This document shows positions 1 to 9,368 of a stretch of 14,507 nt of DNA, in pieces (the first letter of the stretch is position 1; every line of letters begins with the position of its first letter). The DNA lies in contig DPQS01000029.1 in assembly GCA_003537755.1 (NCBI GenBank), positions 9,448-23,954 on the forward strand, given 5' to 3'. The translations under genes and the position numbers were made by a program. The notes under the pieces were generated by a model. That model was not told the origin of the DNA. It saw only the letters and a program-made list of their open reading frames with translations, and did no database searches. The stretch is from Clostridiales bacterium (lineage in GTDB: Bacteria > Bacillota > Clostridia > Christensenellales > CAG-314).

Positions 1-1052
1 GGCCTGCGGTGGTGCAGGCGGTAATCGAAGCGTGTCTGAAAAACGGCGCGGTGCCTGCGCAAAACGGCGAGTTCAGCAAGCGCGCATTTGTAAACGGCAA
101 ACAAAACCTTACCAATGCCGAGGGTATAATCGAAATGATAGAGGCGGAAACGGCTTCTGCGGCAAAGGCAGGGGCTGCGCTGATGGAAAACAAACTCGGC
201 AAAAAAATCGTCGATTTGCAGGACAGATTGCTGGATCTGGTGTCGGCGGGCGAGGTGGTGCTGGATTACCCGGAAGAGGACCTCGAAATGCCTACCGGTA
301 AGCAAATTTTGCATACGTTGCAAGAAATTCGCGACAATCTTGATGGTCTTATCCGTACATCCACCCTCGGAAAGGTGGCAAGATACGGCATTGACGTGGC
401 AATTGTAGGCGCGCCTAATGTGGGCAAAAGCAGCCTTTTGAACGCACTGCTTGCCGAGGACAGAGCCATCGTTTCGGACATTTGCGGAACCACGCGCGAC
501 ACGCTGAAAGAAAGCGTCGGCTACAAGGATATCAAGTTTAATTTTGTGGATACGGCAGGGCTGCGCAAGACGGAAAACGTCATCGAACAGGAAGGCATAA
601 AGCGTGCCATTGCCGCCGCAAACAGTGCGGACGTTGTACTTAACGTTACGGACAATCCTGCCGACAGAAGTGTGTTTCCCACAATAAAGCCTCAAATCAG
701 AGTGTTTAATAAGTGCGACTTGTACGCCGAATTGCCTTGTTGCGATGACAGCCTTATCGTGTCGGCAAAAAGCGGCAACGTGGACGTAATAAAGGAAACG
801 TTGTACGACATGTTTTGCGCGGGCGACATTCAGTCGGCTGACGTAATGGTTACGTCGGAACGCCACCTCGAATGTCTGAAACGCGCCGAAAGTGAAATAA
901 ACGACGCCATTGCCGCCGCCAACGCAACCACCATGGACATTGTTGTTACGTCCATGAAGCAGGCGTGGGCAACTCTCGGCGAAGTTACGGGTACGTCGGC
1001 AACCGAGGATGTAATCGACCGCATTTACAGCAAATTTTGCCTGGGTAAATAA
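1..1052 (+). CDS. mnmE: tRNA modification GTPase MnmE (5' end outside window)
   Basis: MnmE works with MnmG to install the carboxymethylaminomethyl group on U34 of tRNAs reading split codon boxes, using tetrahydrofolate-derived carbon and GTP. The reading frame is open from the first bases, so the N-terminal folate-binding part lies mostly upstream and about 100 residues are missing. What is visible is its end (PAQNGEFSKRAFVNGK), the helical domain and the inserted G domain. G-domain motifs are the P-loop GAPNVGKS (nt 408-431), the switch TTRDT, DTAG (549-560) and NKCD (708-719). The protein ends in FCLGK, the family's C-terminal C-x-G-K motif whose Cys is needed for modification. The GTG at nt 9 is an internal codon, not the start. 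Eight bases separate the stop from mnmG, so the two are almost certainly co-transcribed. Confidence 0.97.
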   Translation, partial: PAVVQAVIEACLKNGAVPAQNGEFSKRAFVNGKQNLTNAEGIIEMIEAETASAAKAGAALMENKLGKKIVDLQDRLLDLVSAGEVVLDYPEEDLEMPTGKQILHTLQEIRDNLDGLIRTSTLGKVARYGIDVAIVGAPNVGKSSLLNALLAEDRAIVSDICGTTRDTLKESVGYKDIKFNFVDTAGLRKTENVIEQEGIKRAIAAANSADVVLNVTDNPADRSVFPTIKPQIRVFNKCDLYAELPCCDDSLIVSAKSGNVDVIKETLYDMFCAGDIQSADVMVTSERHLECLKRAESEINDAIAAANATTMDIVVTSMKQAWATLGEVTGTSATEDVIDRIYSKFCLGK

Positions 1053-1060
1053 GAAAAAGT

Positions 1061-2920
1061 ATGAAAGAGTTTGACGTAATCGTTGTCGGTGCGGGGCACG
1101 CAGGATGTGAAGCCGCCCTTGCCGCCGCAAGAATGAACTGCAACACGTTGCTGTTTGCCACCAATCTGGACACGGTGGCTTTTTTGGCGTGCAATCCAAG
1201 CGTAGGGGGCACGGCAAAGGGGCAAATCGTCAAGGAAATAGACGCTCTGGGGGGCGAAATGGCGGTAAATGCAGACAAAAGTCTGTTGCAGATGCGCATG
1301 CTCAACCGCGGCAAAGGACCTGCGGTGTATTCGCCGCGTGCGCAGGTGGACAAAAACAAGTACCACGTAAACATGAAACAGACCGTCGAACACACGCCCA
1401 ACCTTACATTAAGACAGGGCGAAGTTGTGGACATCACGGTGCAGGACGACGGCAGTTTTGTGGTAAAAACGGCTGTGGAACTGACTTACCGCGCAAAGGC
1501 AGTGGTGCTGTGTTGCGGAGTGTATCTCAACAGCCGGACGATTGTCGGCACGTGTATTCGCGATAGTGGTCCCAACGGGTTTGCCAACGCCAAAAGTCTG
1601 ACGGAAAGTCTTGTTCGACTGGGGTTTGAGGTGCGCCGCTTCAAGACCGGTACTCCCGCGCGTGTGCGTCTGGATACGATTGATCTTGCGCGGACGGTGG
1701 AACAGTACGGCGAAGCGGACACAAAGCCGTTTTCCTATCTCGACGACAGCATACCCGCCACCAAACGCAGTTGCTACCTCACCTATTCCACCGCGGAAAC
1801 GAAAAAAATAATACTGGACAACAAACAACTTGCGCCCCTTTACAACGGCAGCATAAACGGCGTCGGACCGCGCTACTGCCCCAGCATAGAGGACAAAGTG
1901 GTACGCTTTGCCGACAAGGAACGTCACCAGATTTTTCTTGAGCCGGAGTCGGAAGATACCAACGAATTTTACGTGCAGGGCGCGTCAACGTCCATGCCGG
2001 CGTGGGTGCAGGAACAGATTTACCACAGTATCGAGGGACTGGAAAAAGTCGAAATTATGCGCGACGCTTACGCGATAGAGTACGACTGCATCGACGCAAC
2101 GCAACTTAACGCAAGCCTTATGAGTAAGGCCGTCCCCGGGATGTTTTTCGCCGGGCAGATAAACGGCACCAGCGGTTACGAAGAAGCCGCCGCGCAGGGG
2201 CTGGTTGCAGGCATAAACGCCGAACGCTTTGTGCACGGCAAGTCGCCGGTGGTTTTCCCTCGCGACAACAGTTACATAGGCGTGCTTGTGGATGACATAA
2301 CCACCAAAGAAACCTTCGAGCCGTACCGCATGATGACCAGCCGCGCCGAACATCGCCTTGTGTTGCGACAGGACAATGCCGACCTGAGATTGACCGAGCA
2401 GGGACGCGAAATAGGGCTTGTTACGGACGAGCGTTACAACAGATACTTGCGCAAAAAGCGCCAATTAGACGCTTGCAATGCGACACTTTCGACAATAGTA
2501 TCGCCGAAAGTGTACGGTAGCTTGTTTGAGCAAAAGGGAGAAGTCGTAACGGGTGCGGGAATGACCCTTGACGAAATGATGCGCCGCCCGGGCATAAAAG
2601 CCAAGGATTTGCAAACGTTGGGATTTTTTGCGGATGTAGACGACGATGTTCTGGAAGAATTGGAAATCGAGTGCAAGTACCGCGGTTACATCGACAAGGA
2701 AATGGACTCGATAGCGCAGGCACGGAAACTTGAAAACAAACTGTTGCCGCCCGACGTCGACTACATGGCAATTGACGGCTTGCGTATCGAGGCGCGACAG
2801 AAACTGAACAAAATCCGCCCTGCAAATCTCGGACAGGCAGGACGTATCAGCGGCGTAAGCCCTGCGGACGTGCAGATACTGATTGTGTATCTTGCAACCC
2901 ACGGGAAAAACGCAAATTAA
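1061..2920 (+). CDS. mnmG: tRNA uridine-5-carboxymethylaminomethyl modification enzyme MnmG (GidA)
   Basis: FAD- and NADH-dependent partner of MnmE; the MnmE2-MnmG2 complex modifies U34 of several tRNAs in the cytoplasm. At 619 aa it is full length for the family. The N-terminal Rossmann nucleotide-binding loop is GAGHAGCEAA (residues 10-19). The MnmG signatures follow: NRGKGPAVYSPRAQ (about 82-95), RFKTGTPAR (193-201), GVGPRYCPSIEDK (267-279) and GQINGTSGYEEAAAQG (365-380). The C-terminal helical domain that contacts MnmE and tRNA is present and includes ANLGQAGRISGVSPADVQIL. The start ATG follows the mnmE stop after 8 bases with only a weak purine-rich stretch as ribosome site, which suggests translational coupling. 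No damage is visible. Confidence 0.98.
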   Translation: MKEFDVIVVGAGHAGCEAALAAARMNCNTLLFATNLDTVAFLACNPSVGGTAKGQIVKEIDALGGEMAVNADKSLLQMRMLNRGKGPAVYSPRAQVDKNKYHVNMKQTVEHTPNLTLRQGEVVDITVQDDGSFVVKTAVELTYRAKAVVLCCGVYLNSRTIVGTCIRDSGPNGFANAKSLTESLVRLGFEVRRFKTGTPARVRLDTIDLARTVEQYGEADTKPFSYLDDSIPATKRSCYLTYSTAETKKIILDNKQLAPLYNGSINGVGPRYCPSIEDKVVRFADKERHQIFLEPESEDTNEFYVQGASTSMPAWVQEQIYHSIEGLEKVEIMRDAYAIEYDCIDATQLNASLMSKAVPGMFFAGQINGTSGYEEAAAQGLVAGINAERFVHGKSPVVFPRDNSYIGVLVDDITTKETFEPYRMMTSRAEHRLVLRQDNADLRLTEQGREIGLVTDERYNRYLRKKRQLDACNATLSTIVSPKVYGSLFEQKGEVVTGAGMTLDEMMRRPGIKAKDLQTLGFFADVDDDVLEELEIECKYRGYIDKEMDSIAQARKLENKLLPPDVDYMAIDGLRIEARQKLNKIRPANLGQAGRISGVSPADVQILIVYLATHGKNAN

Positions 2921-2926
2921 AAGTTT

Positions 2927-3604
2927 ATGCAACAATATCTTTTACAAAACGCAAACATCTTGCTTGACGACAAAATGACCGAGCGGTTTGAAACTTACTA
3001 CCGCTTTCTCGTGTCGGAAAACGAAAAATACAACCTTACCGCCATTACCGAACACGACGAGGTGTGGTGTAAGCACTTTGCCGACAGTATGCTTGGCAGT
3101 AAATTAGTGCCGCATGGCGCGTCGCTTGTGGACGTGGGGTGCGGCGCAGGATTTCCGTCGGTGCCGCTTGCCATTGCTCGCCCGGACATCAGACCGACGC
3201 TTGTGGACAGCCTTACAAAACGCGTTAATTTTTGTACGGAACTGTGCGGCAAGGTGGGCGTTTCGGCAAATGTGGTACATGCCCGCGCCGAGGACTTTGC
3301 CAAGGACAACCGCCAACGCTTCGATGTGGCTGTTGCTCGCGCCGTCGCGCCGCTCAACATTTTGCTTGAGTATCTTGCGCCTCTTGTGCGCGTGGGCGGC
3401 TCGGTCGTTGCCTACAAAACCGACGAAAGCGAAGTCGTGCTTGCCAAAAATGCGGCAAACATTCTGGGGCTTACGTTTGTTTCGGCAAACAGGTTTGTGC
3501 TTCCCGACGGCAGTAATCGTTGTCTGCTTGAGTACAAAAAGGTCAAAAATACGCCACTTGTCTACCCTCGCGGTCAGAATAAACCACGCAAGTGCCCACT
3601 GTAA
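2927..3604 (+). CDS. rsmG: 16S rRNA (guanine527-N7)-methyltransferase RsmG (GidB)
   Basis: SAM-dependent methyltransferase that makes m7G527 in the 530 loop of 16S rRNA; loss in other bacteria gives low-level streptomycin resistance. It is 225 aa, the usual length. The SAM-binding motif I is VDVGCGAGFPSVPLAI (residues 68-83), followed by the family motif DSLTKRVNF (94-102) and the ARAVAPL segment that corresponds to motif IV. The C-terminal tail TPLVYPRGQNKPRKCPL matches the basic P-rich end typical of RsmG. It starts 6 bases after the mnmG stop with no clear Shine-Dalgarno, as third gene of the mnmE-mnmG-rsmG operon. In many Bacillota the parA/parB partition genes follow; here a 220-base spacer and an unrelated gene do. 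No clear intrinsic terminator is seen after it. Confidence 0.97.
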   Translation: MQQYLLQNANILLDDKMTERFETYYRFLVSENEKYNLTAITEHDEVWCKHFADSMLGSKLVPHGASLVDVGCGAGFPSVPLAIARPDIRPTLVDSLTKRVNFCTELCGKVGVSANVVHARAEDFAKDNRQRFDVAVARAVAPLNILLEYLAPLVRVGGSVVAYKTDESEVVLAKNAANILGLTFVSANRFVLPDGSNRCLLEYKKVKNTPLVYPRGQNKPRKCPL

Positions 3605-3707
3605 TCGGAAATAAGAAATCTCATAGGCAAAAAATGCGTACGTATACAAAAATTGCGTGCAAAATGCTATGTTTTTCGTGAAACAATCACAAAAACTGTG
3701 TCGAAAA

Positions 3708-3764
3708 TTGTTTTGATCTCGTCGCAAAACAAATGCAAAAAAATACCGTTTAATCGACAACGGT
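3708..3764. promoter_or_regulatory. Two inverted repeats upstream of the GH43 gene, possible operators
   Basis: The 220-base gap between rsmG and the glycosidase gene holds two perfect inverted repeats: TTGTTTTG (3708-3715) with CAAAACAA (3725-3732), 9 bases apart, and ACCGTT (3745-3750) with AACGGT (3759-3764), 8 bases apart. Neither is followed by a T run in the plus direction, so they do not look like a normal terminator. Their place 60-115 bases before a sugar-enzyme gene fits repressor or activator sites, but no regulator gene is in the window. A possible extended -10 (TGCTAAAAT, 3795-3803) lies very close to the ribosome site and is not convincing. Confidence 0.3.
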
Positions 3765-3824
3765 CGGCACTTAAAAAGAATACGAACAATTACCTGCTAA
3801 AATAATCGAAAAGGAGACAGAAAA

Positions 3825-4736
3825 ATGAAGCTGTACATCGACGGCGGTCACAGCCAAGGCGACCCCTACGTAATCAAACACGACGGCAAATACTACATGT
3901 ATGCAACGGCGGTTGAGGGCGTGCAACTGTACGAAAGCAACGACAGACTCAACTGGCATTACATCGGCATTTGCTACAACCGTGAAGGGCGCAAGGAATA
4001 CTGGGCACCTGCCGTAATCTGTTACCAAGGAAAATTCTGGATGTATTTTTCCGACATGGCAAACGAGGAAACAGACACCCACATGCAGACAATGAGCGTT
4101 GCCGTTTGCGACAAACCCGACGGCAAGTTTGAGTTTGTGGCGCAAATCGTCAAGCCGTTCAGTATCGACGCGCACGTGGTGCAGTCGGGCGACGACCTGT
4201 ACATGTTCTATTCTACCAACGACTACGAGGCGGAGCGCGCAGGCACGCTTATCGTCGTGGACAAAATGCTGTCGCCGACAAAAATGTGCGGCAATCCGAA
4301 GGTGGTCGTGCGCGCAACGCTGGACGAAGAAATCTTTATGCGCAACCGTTTCCGTCATGGGCAACATTGGCACACGCTCGAGGGCGCGTTCTACTTCCGT
4401 GTGGGCGACTGGCACTACATCACATACAGCGGTAACTGCTACCAGAACGAAAACTACTACATCGGTTACGCCACGGCTTACGGCCACACCGACGACCTGA
4501 CGACGCTTACTTTCACCAAGTATCCCGATCCCGACACTTACTGTCCGCTTGTCTGCAAAAACGACGTCGAGGAAGGCACAGGGCACAACAGTGTGTTGTT
4601 GGATGACGACGGAAAGTTGTACCTGTTTTACCACGGCCGCGACTACGGCACCAACGGCACGGCAAACGACGTGCGCACCATGCGTGTTTGCGAAATTGCG
4701 GCGGACAACGGCAAATTGACGGTAGTAAAACGTTAG
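3825..4736 (+). CDS. Glycoside hydrolase family 43-type enzyme, cytoplasmic
   Basis: Five-bladed beta-propeller glycosidase of the GH43 type, a family of arabinofuranosidases, xylosidases and related enzymes acting on plant-type oligosaccharides. The 303 aa contain only the catalytic propeller. The three acidic residues expected in GH43 can be placed: base Asp13 in GDPYVIKHDGKYYMYAT, pKa modulator Asp115 in SIDAHVV, and acid Glu186 in TLEGAFYFRVGDWHYITYSG. The late GTGHNSVLLDDDGKLYLFYH stretch (251-270) carries the His usually found near the active-site metal. The blade repeats (GKYYMYAT, GKFWMYFS, DDLYMFYS, GKLYLFYH) are clear. There is no signal peptide, so it probably cleaves imported oligosaccharides. 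Ribosome site AAGGAGA lies 8 bases before the ATG. It stands alone, with no transporter or regulator beside it; substrate cannot be told from sequence. Confidence 0.88.
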   Translation: MKLYIDGGHSQGDPYVIKHDGKYYMYATAVEGVQLYESNDRLNWHYIGICYNREGRKEYWAPAVICYQGKFWMYFSDMANEETDTHMQTMSVAVCDKPDGKFEFVAQIVKPFSIDAHVVQSGDDLYMFYSTNDYEAERAGTLIVVDKMLSPTKMCGNPKVVVRATLDEEIFMRNRFRHGQHWHTLEGAFYFRVGDWHYITYSGNCYQNENYYIGYATAYGHTDDLTTLTFTKYPDPDTYCPLVCKNDVEEGTGHNSVLLDDDGKLYLFYHGRDYGTNGTANDVRTMRVCEIAADNGKLTVVKR

Positions 4737-4745
4737 TTCAGTGGT

Positions 4746-5232
4746 AAGGGCGCCGAAGTGCGTTAGTGTGTCTATGCGTGTGTCAAGGAATTAAGTCGCT
4801 GCGAACGCGTGCTCGCTCGCTTCACTTCGGGCATTGTGTCTTGTGGTAGGTAGCCTGCCCAGCCGCACCCTCGTTCAGATGTCGCTGCGACTTAACACCT
4901 TGCCGCACGTAATAAAGTTCGCTAACAGTTTGTAATCGGATTGCGTACTTTACGTTTATTAACTTCGGCGGTACGTAATGAGAGATTGACTGAAGATGGT
5001 CGTTTTTAATTATGTCATTGCGAGGCACCTTTTGAAATGCCGACATTGAATATATACAGTTTCTCTAATCGTGCACGCTCGGGTGCCAATCCCCCGAAAG
5101 GGTTCCGCTCGTCTAAGACTATTTGCGGCAATGGTGAAATAAACAGTAGCAATTTAGTGCTATTGTCGTCGTCATTACTTATAAAATACCCCCACAGCGC
5201 CACTACCCCGACCGCCCACCCCTCATGGTCAA
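4746..5232. repeat. Intergenic repeat element, copy A
   Basis: A non-coding block of about 490 bp that starts 10 bases after the glycosidase stop and matches, in opposite orientation, 11350-11949 (copy B). Matching parts by eye: 4746-4972 with 11722-11949, hairpin region 5070-5115 with about 11473-11507, and 5183-5232 with 11350-11399. Identity is very uneven: 131 bp near one end have 4 differences, the terminal 50 bp have 3, while the flanks are only around 75-80% alike and the middle barely aligns. No terminal inverted repeats or target duplications are evident, and there is no transposase. Confidence 0.85.
4778..4908. repeat. 131-bp conserved core of copy A with long closing stem
   Basis: This core has the same length as 11786-11916 and only four differences. 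Its ends form an imperfect inverted repeat of about 24 bp: an outer 11-bp arm (CAAGG with CCTTG and flanks), a 2x2 internal loop, TTAAGTCGC with GCGACTTAA, a T-T mismatch, then GCGA with TCGC. Inside are two compact hairpins. One is GGTAGG-TAG-CCTGCC (4845-4859). The other is a GCGAAC-GCGT-GCTCGC stem (4802-4817) that is perfect in copy B. In copy A one outer-stem pair is lost (T for G at 4783). Confidence 0.75.
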
Positions 5233-5292
5233 AGACGGTTTAATTGTATTGTTGTGGATAAAACATTTGCGTTCAATTTAGATTGTGAGCGC

Positions 5293-5321
5293 ATTATAGC
5301 ACAAAAAAACATTTGTTTCAA
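5293..5321 (-). promoter_or_regulatory. Promoter facing into repeat copy A
   Basis: Read on the minus strand: -35 TTGAAA (5321-5316), a 17-base spacer, and -10 TATAAT (5298-5293) preceded by TGC, an extended -10. This is close to the sigma-A consensus. It lies between the terminator hairpins and copy A, and no protein gene lies in its direction except the convergent glycosidase gene. Confidence 0.65.
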
Positions 5322-5325
5322 ATTT

Positions 5326-5362
5326 TCACCGCTCATAAACGAGCGGTGAACGGGTTTTTTTT
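5326..5362 (+). terminator. Hairpin with T run, plus direction
   Basis: TCACCGCTC (5326-5334) pairs perfectly with GAGCGGTGA (5341-5349) across a 6-base loop, followed five bases later by eight T. It could end transcripts coming from the glycosidase gene through copy A. It also insulates the minus-strand promoter at 5293-5321 just beside it. Confidence 0.6.
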
Positions 5363-5384
5363 GAAAAAAATTTGTTCCCGAAAA

Positions 5385-5423
5385 CAAAAAAAAGACCGAC
5401 AAGACGATTATGCCTTATCAGTC
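5385..5423 (-). terminator. Intrinsic terminator of the lipoprotein gene
   Basis: On the minus strand GACTGATAAG (5423-5414) pairs over all 10 positions, including two G-T pairs, with CTTGTCGGTC (5403-5394), then a run of nine T. It begins 15 bases after the lipoprotein stop codon. Confidence 0.85.
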
Positions 5424-5438
5424 TATATTGATAGTATT

Positions 5439-5915
5439 TTATTTGTAACGATAAATAATTTCGCCGATTTTATATTCGGTTTCTTTTGATATTTCAACAC
5501 AATACGACATCACTATAATATTGTCGGTTATAGGCTGATCACTACCAATCTCCTTTCTGTAAAACAGCGGATAAAGTTTCTTCTCATTTTCAAGTATTTC
5601 ATTAAACTCCATCTCGTCCGAAGAACAACATTTAACCACAAACACAAGCAAATCGTTCAATTCAAAATATGACTCCGTATAGCACAAATTAAAGTTATAC
5701 GCGGCATAACTGCCATAATCAGAAAAGAGTTCTATTCTGTTATATCCGAATAAAATAGCGTCGTCTTCATAATCAAAAGGTATGCTTTTTACTTCGAGTC
5801 CCGATGCCTTATAATTTTTGTATGTGTTATCACAAGAATCATTCGTACAAGCTGAAAAAGCAAAAGTACAGCTTATCAAGAATAAAAACATAATAAATAA
5901 CCTTTTCCCTTTCAT
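5439..5915 (-). CDS. Small predicted lipoprotein of unknown function
   Basis: A 158-aa protein with a classic lipoprotein signal: MKGK, a hydrophobic stretch, then the lipobox FSAC with the lipidated Cys at residue 23, followed by a polar linker (TNDSCDNTYKNYKASG). It should be anchored on the outer face of the membrane. The start at 5915 is chosen because TAGGAGG lies just upstream and because it puts the signal peptide at the N-terminus; the frame stays open to 5996. The mature part is acidic and aromatic-rich (FDYEDDAILFGYNRIELFSDYG) with several Cys, and I do not recognise the fold. The gene has its own promoter and terminator. It is clearly richer in A+T than its neighbours and uses different codons, which suggests it arrived by transfer. 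Confidence 0.8.
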   Translation of the reverse strand: MKGKRLFIMFLFLISCTFAFSACTNDSCDNTYKNYKASGLEVKSIPFDYEDDAILFGYNRIELFSDYGSYAAYNFNLCYTESYFELNDLLVFVVKCCSSDEMEFNEILENEKKLYPLFYRKEIGSDQPITDNIIVMSYCVEISKETEYKIGEIIYRYK

Positions 5916-5963
5916 AAAGAACCTCCTACTTATTAAACGAATTAAATTGTTGTTTTGCTCACT

Positions 5964-5994
5964 ATTATAACGATTTAGAAAAACGCTTTGTCCC
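5964..5994 (-). promoter_or_regulatory. Promoter of the lipoprotein gene
   Basis: On the minus strand a perfect -10 TATAAT (5969-5964) lies about 50 bases before the ATG at 5915. The best -35 is GGGACA (5994-5989) with a long 19-base spacer, so the -10 carries most of the support. Confidence 0.5.
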
Positions 5995-6049
5995 ACTAGT
6001 AATTAAAATATATTACATTAAAGCGCGATTTACTGTTAAAAGTAAACAA

Positions 6050-6532
6050 TTAGTATTTTTCTTTGATTTTCGTAACAAACGCATTGAACTGTTCGCAAAC
6101 TGTGTGTGGCGCGAGTATGCGCATTTTGCCCTGTGTTCCCACCACCCACGCATAAAATGTCTTACTGACTTGTATAGGGGCTTTCAGTTGATATGTAGCA
6201 TCGTCAACCTTAACAATATTTACTTCCTCACCGAACTTGTCAAACACATCATCGAGCATCTCGGAATCGAACTGCAAGTCCACCTTTTGTTCTTCGCCGC
6301 CGAACATTGAGAACACGCGCTGACGGTATTGCTCAATATCGAACTCATCGAACTCTTTTCGATACACGCGCTCTGCCGCTTCCTCTTTCGCTTCTTCCAT
6401 CCTATCTATGCGGTAGGTAAAGAGGTCGTCGTGCTTATCATAGTAACAAACCAAATAATAGTTGTCTTTATTCCATACGACAACAAGCGGATTAACGACA
6501 TATCTTTTACCGTCTTTACGATAAACCTTCAA
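6050..6532 (-). pseudogene. WYL-domain regulator fragment lacking its N-terminal DNA-binding part
   Basis: The 160 residues match the C-terminal half of WYL-family transcription regulators. The segment YRKDGKRYVVNPLVVVW, then NYYLVCYYDKHDDLFTYRID, is the latter part of a WYL domain, and the rest is the WCX-like tail ending in AFVTKIKEKY. Complete clostridial relatives are about 300 aa with an N-terminal helix-turn-helix, and nothing of that remains. Upstream the frame meets a TGA two codons before the TTG that would have to serve as start, and right behind it lies the clpB terminator hairpin. There is no ribosome site and no room for a promoter. The simplest reading is the remnant of a deletion or insertion whose break point is at the terminator. 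A stand-alone short WYL protein is possible but unlikely. Confidence 0.7.
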
Positions 6533-6537
6533 AACTC

Positions 6538-6582
6538 AAAAAAAGCCTTTGCAAAGATTAACTCTCTGCAAAGGCTTTTTTA
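6538..6582 (-). terminator. Terminator of the clpB operon
   Basis: A perfect 10-bp stem, AGCCTTTGCA (6544-6553) with TGCAAAGGCT (6567-6576), is extended by A/T pairs and flanked by T runs in both directions. Its most likely job is ending the clpB transcript about 155 bases after the clpB stop. The sequence between (6583-6734) shows no gene. Confidence 0.85.
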
Positions 6583-6734
6583 TTATGTTTTTTTTGTTTG
6601 AAGCAGCCTTATTCGGCAATGTCAGGCAGTCGTTTACTGCTGAATTTGTGTTCCGCAAGCGGTTTGTGTCTGCCTCAAGGCTTGCTCCGCGTTGTTACTC
6701 GGGAAACGTTCGTGCATTACTGCCTGCTGTCCGC

Positions 6735-9326
<2,592 letters not shown>

Positions 9327-9368
9327 AGAATCACCGCCTTTTTGTGTTACTTTGTTTTGAATGAAAGG

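Larger units (their letters stand above)
4746..5286 (-). ncRNA. Candidate large structured non-coding RNA from copy A
   Basis: Inferred, not recognised as a known family. A promoter at 5293-5321 on the minus strand would start a transcript near 5286 that runs through the whole of copy A towards the glycosidase gene. It would meet the 50-nt conserved block first and end in the 131-nt stem-closed core. Further hairpins shared with copy B include GCAC...GTGC (5073-5086), whose arms are conserved while the loop differs in sequence and length. No clear terminator is seen at the 4746 end. The strand is set only by the promoter: one core difference keeps pairing as G-U on this strand, another does so only on the opposite strand. 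Confidence 0.35.

Noticed and set aside
3771..4634. 287-aa minus-strand frame opposite the glycosidase gene
   Set aside because: The plus strand encodes GH43 with all catalytic residues and a good ribosome site; the reverse frame has no family features.
5037..5243. Small reading frame in copy A sharing the peptide KYPHSA.TPT..PSWS with a frame in copy B (11045-11425, minus strand)
   Set aside because: The shared part comes from the 50-bp repeat block. Its three differences all change amino acids rather than falling at silent positions, similarity outside the block is not kept in frame, and there is no ribosome site. It is repeat sequence, not a gene.
5285..5303. lac-operator-like TTGTGAGCGCATTATAGCAC
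   Set aside because: Only the left half resembles the lac operator; the right half is better explained as the extended -10 of the minus-strand promoter, and there is no LacI-family gene here.
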